This document shows, piece by piece, positions 1-4,369 of a stretch of DNA of 5,558 bases (the stretch's first letter is position 1; each line of letters begins with the position of its first letter). Where the stretch lies: NCBI GenBank assembly GCA_028275195.1, contig JAPWVC010000086.1:1-5558 (forward strand). Reading direction: 5' to 3'. The position numbers and the translations under genes were made by a program. The notes below the pieces were generated by a model. It ran no database searches. It was given only the letters and a program-made list of their open reading frames with translations, and had not been told where the DNA came from. The DNA comes from Candidatus Acetothermia bacterium (GTDB lineage: Bacteria > Bipolaricaulota > Bipolaricaulia > RBG-16-55-9 > JANLFV01).

Positions 1-1
1 C

Positions 2-613
2 ACCATGGCCGCAGCGAGGGTCCGGGCCCACATCGAGCTCTACATGGGCCAGGTCGAGTTCGGGGTCGGCCTGATCCCCGGCGGCGGGGGCACAAAGGAG
101 CTCCTGCTCAGGGCGATGGAGGCCGTCCCGCCGGGGAATGTGGACCTCCTCCCCTTCGTCCAGAGGGCCTTCGAGACGATCGCCCTGGCCAAGGTCTCCT
201 CCTCAGCTAAGGACGCGAAGCGACTCGGCTTCCTCCGGGCGGAGGATGGGATCACGATGAACCGCGACCGGCTCCTGGCCGACGCCAAGGCCGAGGTCCT
301 GAAGATGCACCAGCTCGGGTTCACCCCCAGGCAGCCGAGGAAGATCAAGGTCTTAGGGAGGAACGGCTACGGGGCCTTGCTCATCGGGATCAAGAACTAC
401 CAGTGGGGGAACTACATCACCGAGCACGAGGCCCTGATGGCTAGAAAGCTCGCCCGAGTGATGACCGGCGGGGACCTCCCTGAAGGGGCCGAGGTGAGCG
501 AGCAGCACCTCCTGGACCTGGAGCGGGAGGCCTTCTTGAGCCTCTGCGGGACGACGAAGACCCAGGAGCGGATCCAGCACTTCCTCTCCACCGGGAAGAC
601 CCTAAGGAATTGA
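2..613 (+). CDS. fadN: FadN-type 3-hydroxyacyl-CoA dehydrogenase/enoyl-CoA hydratase, C-terminal part (partial)
   Basis: This is the 3' end of a bifunctional beta-oxidation enzyme that hydrates trans-2-enoyl-CoA and oxidises the resulting 3-hydroxyacyl-CoA with NAD+ in the cytoplasm. The frame is open to the window edge, so the ATG at 5 is probably internal. Counting from that Met, residues 14-30 carry the crotonase-fold segment ending GVGLIPGGGGT. Its Glu18 aligns with the catalytic glutamate of enoyl-CoA hydratase (PE before the GxIPGxGGTQ loop). Residues 67-90 (SAKDAKRLGFL, then ITMNRDRLL) match the helix after the active site. About 200 residues are present of the roughly 700-800 usual for FadN-like proteins, so the dehydrogenase domains lie upstream of the window. 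The ending is compact, with TGA at 611-613, and the next gene follows after 5 bases, so the two are cotranscribed. Family identification is confident. A single-domain enoyl-CoA hydratase is less likely, because the PGGGG and MNRDRLL signatures are typical of the fused form. Confidence 0.85.
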   Translation, partial: TMAAARVRAHIELYMGQVEFGVGLIPGGGGTKELLLRAMEAVPPGNVDLLPFVQRAFETIALAKVSSSAKDAKRLGFLRAEDGITMNRDRLLADAKAEVLKMHQLGFTPRQPRKIKVLGRNGYGALLIGIKNYQWGNYITEHEALMARKLARVMTGGDLPEGAEVSEQHLLDLEREAFLSLCGTTKTQERIQHFLSTGKTLRN

Positions 614-621
614 GGTAAATG
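604..621 (+). promoter_or_regulatory. Ribosome binding site of the flavoprotein gene
   Basis: AAGGA at 604-608 sits 10 bases before the ATG at 619. A second purine-rich element, GAGGT at 612-616, overlaps the upstream TGA stop. Either could pair with 16S rRNA; the first has the better spacing. The short 5-base gap between genes suggests that ribosomes finishing the upstream gene reinitiate here. Confidence 0.55.
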
Positions 622-1983
622 CTCTCGGGAGAAGACCTCGACCGCCTCCGGGCGATCGTCGGGCCGGAACGGCTCTCGACCGGCGAGTCAGAGTTAGAGC
701 TCCATTCAAAGGATGAGTCCTATCATCCCCCCTCCCGCCCGGAGGTGGTAATTTGGCCCCGCTCGGCGGAGGAGATCAGCGCGATCCTCAAGCTCGCCAA
801 CTCCAGGGGAATCCCGGTGACCCCCTGGGCTGGGGGGACGAGCCTCGAGGGGAATCCGATCCCGATCCGAGGAGGGATCGTCCTCGATATGCGGCTGATG
901 GACCGGCTCCTCTGGGTCAAGCCCCAGGACCTCCAAGCCCGGGTCGAGGCCGGGCTCGATTTCGTGAGGCTGAACAAGCGGCTTGAAAGATACGGCCTAT
1001 TCTTCCCTCCAGACCCCGGGGCAGTGGCCACGATCGGGGGAATGGTGGCGAATGACGCTAAAGGGGTCCGGGCGATGAAGTATGGTTCGACCGGCGACCA
1101 TGTCCTCGAGCTGGAGGTCGTCCTCCCCACGGGCGAGATCGTCGAGGTCGGCTCAAGGGCCTGGCGGAGCTCCTCGGGCTACGACCTGAAGAGGCTCTTC
1201 ATCGGCTCAGAGGGGACATTGGGGGTGATCACTGCGATCACTCTGCGCTTGCAGGGGCTCCCGGCGGAGTTCCTCGCGGCGGTAGCGAGCTTTGCCGCGC
1301 TCGAGGAGGCCGCGGAGGCGGTGGCCGAGCTGGTCGGGGCCGGGCTCATCCCCGCGGCGCTGGAGTTCATGGACGAGGAGACCGTCACTTTGATCAACAA
1401 GTTCAATGGGCTGGCCCTCCCGGAGAGCCCGACCCTCTTCTTGGAATTCCAGGGGAGCGGCCGGGCCGCGTTGGAGGACGATCTCCAACTGATGAGGGAA
1501 GTTTGTGCCGATGCCCTTCGGCTCGAGGCCGGCTTAGGGCGAGAGGAGCGGGACCGGCTCTGGGAGGCCCGCCACCTCATCCACGATACAATCAGGAAGG
1601 CCTTCCCGGGGATCGCCGGGATTGTGGTCGATGTCGCGGTCCCGCTCTCGTGCTACCCCGAGATCGTGGAGTATGCCAAGCGCGCTCTAAAGGAGCATGG
1701 GCTGAAAGGCTATCTCTTCGGCCACGCCGGGCTGGGGGGCCTCCATGTCGAGATCCTCTATCATCCTGGGGAGCGGGAGGAACAGGCCCGGGCGGAGGCA
1801 GCGAATGCGGCGATCGTCCATCGCGCTCTGGAGCTGGAGGGGACGGCCACAGGCGAGCATGGCGTCGGTTTGGGCAAGCGGAGGTTCATGGAGAAGGAGC
1901 ACGGCCTAAGCCTGGAGCTGATGCGGAAGATCAAGGCCCTCCTCGACCCCAATGGGATCATGAACCCTGGGAAGATCTTCTGA
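619..1983 (+). CDS. GlcD/D-lactate dehydrogenase-family FAD-binding oxidoreductase
   Basis: This 454-residue flavoprotein is predicted to oxidise a D-2-hydroxyacid such as D-lactate, glycolate or 2-hydroxyglutarate to the 2-oxoacid, passing electrons to a quinone, cytochrome or partner protein. The PCMH-type FAD domain spans about residues 38-215. It includes VVIWPRSAEEI (43-53), TPWAGGTSLEGNPIPIRGG (68-86), PPDPGAVATIGGM (130-142) and GSEGTLGVIT (196-205). The FAD-oxidase C domain follows, with DVAVP (338-342), the metal-binding histidines H369 and H376, GEHGVG (412-417) and the family C-terminus DPNGIMNPGKIF. Length is normal and the ATG has Shine-Dalgarno support. The DPGA form of the FAD loop resembles the LDHD branch rather than classical GlcD. 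One oddity is that the usual GHxGDGNxH is GHAGLGGLH here: D is L at 372 and N is G at 374, while the metal ligands are kept. No GlcE/GlcF partner is visible. The exact substrate cannot be told. Confidence 0.9.
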   Translation: MLSGEDLDRLRAIVGPERLSTGESELELHSKDESYHPPSRPEVVIWPRSAEEISAILKLANSRGIPVTPWAGGTSLEGNPIPIRGGIVLDMRLMDRLLWVKPQDLQARVEAGLDFVRLNKRLERYGLFFPPDPGAVATIGGMVANDAKGVRAMKYGSTGDHVLELEVVLPTGEIVEVGSRAWRSSSGYDLKRLFIGSEGTLGVITAITLRLQGLPAEFLAAVASFAALEEAAEAVAELVGAGLIPAALEFMDEETVTLINKFNGLALPESPTLFLEFQGSGRAALEDDLQLMREVCADALRLEAGLGREERDRLWEARHLIHDTIRKAFPGIAGIVVDVAVPLSCYPEIVEYAKRALKEHGLKGYLFGHAGLGGLHVEILYHPGEREEQARAEAANAAIVHRALELEGTATGEHGVGLGKRRFMEKEHGLSLELMRKIKALLDPNGIMNPGKIF

Positions 1984-1985
1984 TG
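1969..1985 (+). promoter_or_regulatory. TGATG stop-start overlap coupling flavoprotein and LysE genes
   Basis: The flavoprotein stop TGA (1981-1983) shares its A with the LysE start ATG (1983-1985). A weak Shine-Dalgarno-like GGGAAG lies at 1969-1974, 8 bases upstream and inside the flavoprotein coding region. This is a classic translational coupling arrangement. It fixes the LysE start at 1983 rather than at the in-frame ATG at 1503. Confidence 0.8.
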
Positions 1986-2624
1986 CCGCTCCTGGGCCTC
2001 CTTGTCACCTCTTTCATCGTCGGCCTCTCCGGGGCACTGATGCCCGGCCCGCTCTTCGTGGCCACGGTTAGGGGGACCTATCTCTATGGCCCGCTCGCTG
2101 GGCCGCTCGTGACCCTCGGGCATGGGCTCATTGAGCTAGTGGCAGTCCTAGCGCTCGCCTTCGGGCTGGGGCAGTTCGTCTCCAGCGAGCTGGTGATGGC
2201 TGTGGTGGGCCTAGCCGGGGGATCGGCCCTGGTCTTCCTCGGCTCGGGGATGATCCGTGACGGCCTCCGGGGGAGGCTAGCTCTGGCTGAGGCCTCCGGG
2301 AAAGATGGGGCGGGGAGGTTCGGCCCGATCGTCAGCGGCCTTGTGGCCAGCGTCGTGAACCCTTACTGGATCACCTGGTGGCTGACGATCGGGGCGAGCT
2401 ATGTCCTCCTCTCGCTCAGGCAGGGATGGCTCGGGCTGCCTTTCTTCTATACCGGCCATATCCTCTCCGACTTGATCTGGCTTACCTTCGTCTCGGTCGC
2501 TCTCTCCCAGGGGAGGCGGCTGATCGGCGAGAGGTTCTATACTGGCTTGATCCTCGGCTGCGGGCTCTTCCTGCTCGCGCTGGCCGGGTGGTTCATCTAC
2601 TCCGGGCTGGGCGCCCTGCGCTGA
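1983..2624 (+). CDS. LysE/RhtB-family small-molecule exporter
   Basis: This 213-residue inner-membrane protein belongs to the LysE/RhtB transporter superfamily, which exports amino acids and other small metabolites by proton antiport. Six hydrophobic segments are visible at roughly residues 3-24, 38-64, 69-92, 113-144, 150-172 and 185-207. Family signatures present are SGALMPGP (16-23) in helix 1, TLGHGLIE (44-51) in helix 2, VNPYWITWWLTIG (125-137) and GHILSDLIW (158-166). A charged loop rich in Gly, Arg and Lys (92-112) separates helices 3 and 4, as is usual. Length is typical for the family. The ATG overlaps the preceding stop, so its expression is tied to the flavoprotein, suggesting that it exports a product or substrate of that pathway. 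The substrate cannot be predicted from sequence. The 3' end overlaps the convergent MFS gene by 28 bp. Confidence 0.9.
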   Translation: MPLLGLLVTSFIVGLSGALMPGPLFVATVRGTYLYGPLAGPLVTLGHGLIELVAVLALAFGLGQFVSSELVMAVVGLAGGSALVFLGSGMIRDGLRGRLALAEASGKDGAGRFGPIVSGLVASVVNPYWITWWLTIGASYVLLSLRQGWLGLPFFYTGHILSDLIWLTFVSVALSQGRRLIGERFYTGLILGCGLFLLALAGWFIYSGLGALR

Positions 2625-3745
2625 GCCCTCTCTTTGGTCGCCAGCGCGATCACCCCGGCCAGTGGGAGGGCGAGGATCGTCCAGTTCAGGCTCGTGGAGA
2701 GCCCCCAGAGGTCGGCCAGCCAGCCGACGAGGCTCACCAGGAGCCCGCCGATCCCCCAGCCGAAGCCCATCGTAATCGCCGAGGCGATGTTCACATGGCT
2801 CGGGGCGAGCTCTTGGGCCTGGGTCACGATCACCGGATTTGAGGCCGCGACCAGCACCCCGGCCAGGGCGAGGAGGAGGATCGAGCCCGGCCCGCGGGTG
2901 GCGAGGAATCCCAGATACAGCGGATAGGCCGAGAACAGTGAGAAGGCGACGATCGGCTTCCGCCCGAGCCGGTCGGAGAGGTGCCCGCCGAGGAGGGTCC
3001 CGGCTGTCTCCATGACGAGGAAGAGCAAGAGCACCGAGCTCCCCGCGAGGTGAGAGAGGGCCCGCTCCTCAAGCAGGACGAGGAGGAAGGTCGTGAACGC
3101 GAGCTGGACCGTGGACCGGAGGACCACGACCAGCCAAAGCGGGAGGAGAGCCAAGAGGAGGCGGGGCCGGAGGGCCGCGGCTGGCTTCTCTGTCCGATCT
3201 GTAACCTTGACCTGCCAGAGGAGGGGCGCAACCAAGAGGGCCGGGGCAGCCAAGAGATAGGTCCGCTCGAGCCCGGCCAGGGCGATGAACCCCGTCGCGA
3301 GGAGCGGCCCGAGGGCGAACCCGAGCGAACCGGCAGCGACGAAGAAAGAGATCGCGGCCCCTCTATGCTGTGCAGAGAGGCTCCCGGCGAGGGAAGCGGA
3401 GAGGGGATGGAATCCGGCCGTCCCGAGCGCGGCGAGGACGAGGGCTGCGAGGACGAGCGGGTATGAGGGCATCGCGCCCACGGCGCTCATGAAGAGGGCG
3501 GTGATCAGCGGGGCGACCAGGACGAACCTCCGATCCAGGCGGTCCCCGAGGTAGCCGAAGAGGAGCTGGGTGAGCGAAGAGACCGAGGAGTAGACCGAAG
3601 AGGCCGCCCCGGCGAGGGCGAGCGAGAGCGAGAACTTGGCGATCAACTGGGGGATATAGGCCGGGAGGAAGTTGGAGTAGATGTCGTTCGTGAAGTGCCC
3701 GAGCATCAGCGGGAAGAGCCCGCTCCTCCCTTTTGCCCTCTCCAT
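2597..3745 (-). CDS. Fsr-like major facilitator superfamily transporter
   Basis: This 382-residue integral membrane protein has about 12 hydrophobic segments. It resembles the fosmidomycin-resistance (Fsr) branch of the MFS, proton-driven effluxers of the inner membrane. Diagnostic segments are GHFTNDIYSNFLPAYIPQL (16-34), motif A GYLGDRLDRR between helices 2 and 3 (64-73), GFHPLSASLAG (111-121) and AISFFVAAGSLGFALGPLL (131-149). The second-half copy of motif A, GGHLSDRLGRK (253-263), and the late-helix MGFGWGIGGLL (326-336) are also present. The central charged loop is near 180-194, splitting the protein into two six-helix halves. Length is slightly short but complete, with an arginine-rich C-terminus. 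The start at 3745 is supported by AAAGGAG five bases upstream. The gene stands alone on this strand and is divergent from the small membrane protein. Fsr-like proteins are widespread and often have no known drug substrate, so a resistance role should not be assumed. Confidence 0.9.
   Translation of the reverse strand: MERAKGRSGLFPLMLGHFTNDIYSNFLPAYIPQLIAKFSLSLALAGAASSVYSSVSSLTQLLFGYLGDRLDRRFVLVAPLITALFMSAVGAMPSYPLVLAALVLAALGTAGFHPLSASLAGSLSAQHRGAAISFFVAAGSLGFALGPLLATGFIALAGLERTYLLAAPALLVAPLLWQVKVTDRTEKPAAALRPRLLLALLPLWLVVVLRSTVQLAFTTFLLVLLEERALSHLAGSSVLLLFLVMETAGTLLGGHLSDRLGRKPIVAFSLFSAYPLYLGFLATRGPGSILLLALAGVLVAASNPVIVTQAQELAPSHVNIASAITMGFGWGIGGLLVSLVGWLADLWGLSTSLNWTILALPLAGVIALATKERAQRRAPSPE
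2604..2635 (+). terminator. Possible weak terminator at the end of the LysE operon
   Basis: GGGCT (2604-2608) can pair with AGCCC (2624-2628) across the LysE stop codon. The loop contains the self-complementary GGGCGCCC, and the pyrimidine run TCTCTTT (2629-2635) follows. The stem is only 5 bp and the U-run is interrupted. It also lies inside the opposing MFS coding sequence, so this is a weak candidate only. Confidence 0.22.
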
Positions 3746-3750
3746 CCGCG

Positions 3751-3757
3751 CTCCTTT
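3751..3757 (-). promoter_or_regulatory. Strong ribosome binding site of the MFS gene
   Basis: Read on the minus strand, AAAGGAG lies five bases before the ATG whose first base is 3745. It is a near-perfect Shine-Dalgarno at good spacing and decides the start of the transporter. Confidence 0.85.
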
Positions 3758-3767
3758 CGGAATCGGG

Positions 3768-3797
3768 ATTCTAGCCCAGGGCCGCCAGGGAGGCCAA
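3768..3797 (-). promoter_or_regulatory. Sigma70-like promoter of the MFS gene
   Basis: On the minus strand, TTGGCC (3797-3792; 4 of 6 consensus) and TAGAAT (3773-3768; 5 of 6) are separated by 18 bp. Transcription would begin near 3761, giving a leader of about 15 bases that still contains the AAAGGAG ribosome site. The geometry is consistent, but the -35 match is only moderate. Confidence 0.5.
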
Positions 3798-3818
3798 ATT
3801 CAAGCAAGGCCGGGCCCC

Positions 3819-3836
3819 CAAGCCAGCCAGGGCTTG
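3819..3836. repeat. Inverted repeat overlapping the -35 of the small membrane protein gene
   Basis: CAAGCC (3819-3824) and GGCTTG (3831-3836) are perfect 6-bp inverted arms separated by AGCCAG. The right arm covers the first three bases of the -35 TTGACG. The position between two divergent promoters is what one expects of a repressor operator, but the arms are short and GC-rich, so chance is a real alternative. Confidence 0.3.
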
Positions 3837-3863
3837 ACGCCATCTTTTAAAGCTGGTTATATT
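3834..3863 (+). promoter_or_regulatory. Sigma70-like promoter of the small membrane protein gene
   Basis: TTGACG (3834-3839; 5 of 6) and TATATT (3858-3863; 5 of 6) are separated by 18 bp, in the most AT-rich patch of the window. Predicted transcription begins near 3870, leaving a leader of about 24 bases that contains the ribosome site. This is one of the two best-matching promoters in the window. Confidence 0.7.
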
Positions 3864-3878
3864 AGCTCAGTTACCCAA

Positions 3879-3888
3879 AAGGGGGTGG
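3879..3888 (+). promoter_or_regulatory. Ribosome binding site of the small membrane protein gene
   Basis: AAGGGGGTGG matches the extended Shine-Dalgarno AAGGAGGTGA at 8 of 10 positions; the central A-to-G change still allows a G-U pair with 16S rRNA. It ends 5 bases before the ATG at 3894. Together with the promoter at 3834-3863, it rules out the earlier in-frame ATG at 3681. Confidence 0.75.
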
Positions 3889-3893
3889 AAGAG

Positions 3894-4265
3894 ATGAAGT
3901 GGATCGGCGGGCTCTTCGGCGGCGGGGTAGCGGCCTTCTTTTTCTTTAGCTGGATCATCCAGCTCCTCTTCAACTCCATCGTCGTCGGCCATCTGGGACT
4001 GCTCAAGCCGCTCAATTACTGGCAGGCCGCTGGGCTGTGGTTCCTCGTTACCTTGATCTTCGCTTGGGTCGGGATCGGGGCCACAAGGGGGCTCTATCGC
4101 TTCCGGCGGGAGCAGGATTGGGAGAGGATAGGCGAACGGATCGAGCGGAAGATCAAGGCGAGGCTCCGGGAGTGGGCCGAAGAGGATGAGGAGTGGAAGG
4201 AGGTCGAGGAGAAGATCGCGGCTAAGATCAGGAAGAAGATCAAGGAGTGGGCCGAGGAGGAGTAA
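3894..4265 (+). CDS. Small two-helix membrane protein with a tandem-repeat coiled-coil tail
   Basis: This 123-residue protein of unknown function has two hydrophobic segments, residues 4-34 (with FFFF at 15-18) and 44-64. The basic RGLYRFRR (65-72) follows, which by the positive-inside rule places the C-terminal tail in the cytoplasm. The segment LLKPLNYWQAAGLWFL (36-51) resembles the YWQALGL region of a widespread class of small bacterial membrane proteins that also carry charged C-terminal tails; this comparison is from memory. The tail consists of two 25-residue repeats (74-98 and 99-123), each with WxxI/V...I...KI...L/I..EWAEE, and has coiled-coil character. The start is fixed by the promoter and strong ribosome site. 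The gene is divergent from the MFS gene and is followed by a gap with another promoter, so it is probably transcribed alone. A scaffold or oligomerising role is possible but only inferred. Confidence 0.8.
   Translation: MKWIGGLFGGGVAAFFFFSWIIQLLFNSIVVGHLGLLKPLNYWQAAGLWFLVTLIFAWVGIGATRGLYRFRREQDWERIGERIERKIKARLREWAEEDEEWKEVEEKIAAKIRKKIKEWAEEE
4113..4262 (+). repeat. Two tandem 75-bp coding repeats (25 residues each)
   Basis: Codons 74-98 (4113-4187) and 99-123 (4188-4262) align without gaps. Ten of 25 residues are identical (W, E, I, K, I, E, W, A, E, E) and about nine more are conservative swaps such as D/E, R/K and I/L/V. At the DNA level the end of each unit is nearly identical (GAGTGGGCCGA then GAGGA or AGAGG). 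The protein-level similarity clearly exceeds the DNA similarity elsewhere in the unit, so this is an old duplication kept under selection. Confidence 0.75.
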
Positions 4266-4277
4266 CCCATTCTGGCT

Positions 4278-4302
4278 GGCTAGTCTAGCCCGGCCTGGCC
4301 GG
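4278..4302. other. Two adjacent small hairpins after the membrane protein gene
   Basis: GGCTA-GTC-TAGCC (4278-4290) and CCGGCC-T-GGCCGG (4290-4302) are perfect inverted repeats that share one base. They begin 13 bases after the preceding stop and lie 28 bases before the next -35. No U-run follows, so neither is a standard intrinsic terminator. They could slow the polymerase, stabilise the 3' end of the upstream mRNA, or bind a dimeric regulator. Confidence 0.35.
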
Positions 4303-4329
4303 ATCTGGTAGGGTTGGAGATAGGTTGCA

Positions 4330-4358
4330 TTGACACCGCTGGGGCCACCTGCTAGATT
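4330..4358 (+). promoter_or_regulatory. Near-consensus promoter giving a leaderless mRNA
   Basis: A perfect -35 TTGACA (4330-4335), a 17-bp spacer and TAGATT (4353-4358; 4 of 6) end only 11 bases before the ATG at 4370. The predicted first transcribed base is about 4365, leaving some 5 bases of leader with no room for a Shine-Dalgarno. None is seen in the CCAACTGTA just before the ATG. Confidence 0.65.
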
Positions 4359-4369
4359 CTCCAACTGTA

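Noticed and set aside
1503..1982. Upstream extension of the LysE frame to the ATG at 1503
   Set aside because: The extra 160 residues are a Gly-, Arg- and Pro-rich shadow of the flavoprotein. LysE proteins begin with the membrane helix that starts at 1983, where a TGATG overlap provides the start.
2981..3466. Long plus-strand open frame (161 residues) opposite the MFS gene
   Set aside because: Its product is a low-complexity run of Glu, Arg, Gly and Pro with no hydrophobic core, typical of the antisense of a GC-rich membrane protein gene. The minus strand carries clear MFS motifs throughout.
3681..3893. Upstream extension of the small membrane protein to the in-frame ATG at 3681
   Set aside because: The extension would overlap the MFS start and promoter and lie mostly upstream of the +1 predicted from the TTGACG/TATATT promoter. 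It has no membrane-protein character. A strong ribosome site precedes the ATG at 3894.
3746..3893. Possible small RNA or riboswitch in the divergent gap
   Set aside because: The predicted leaders are only about 15 and 24 bases, too short for a riboswitch. Nothing beyond the short inverted repeat suggests a structured RNA.
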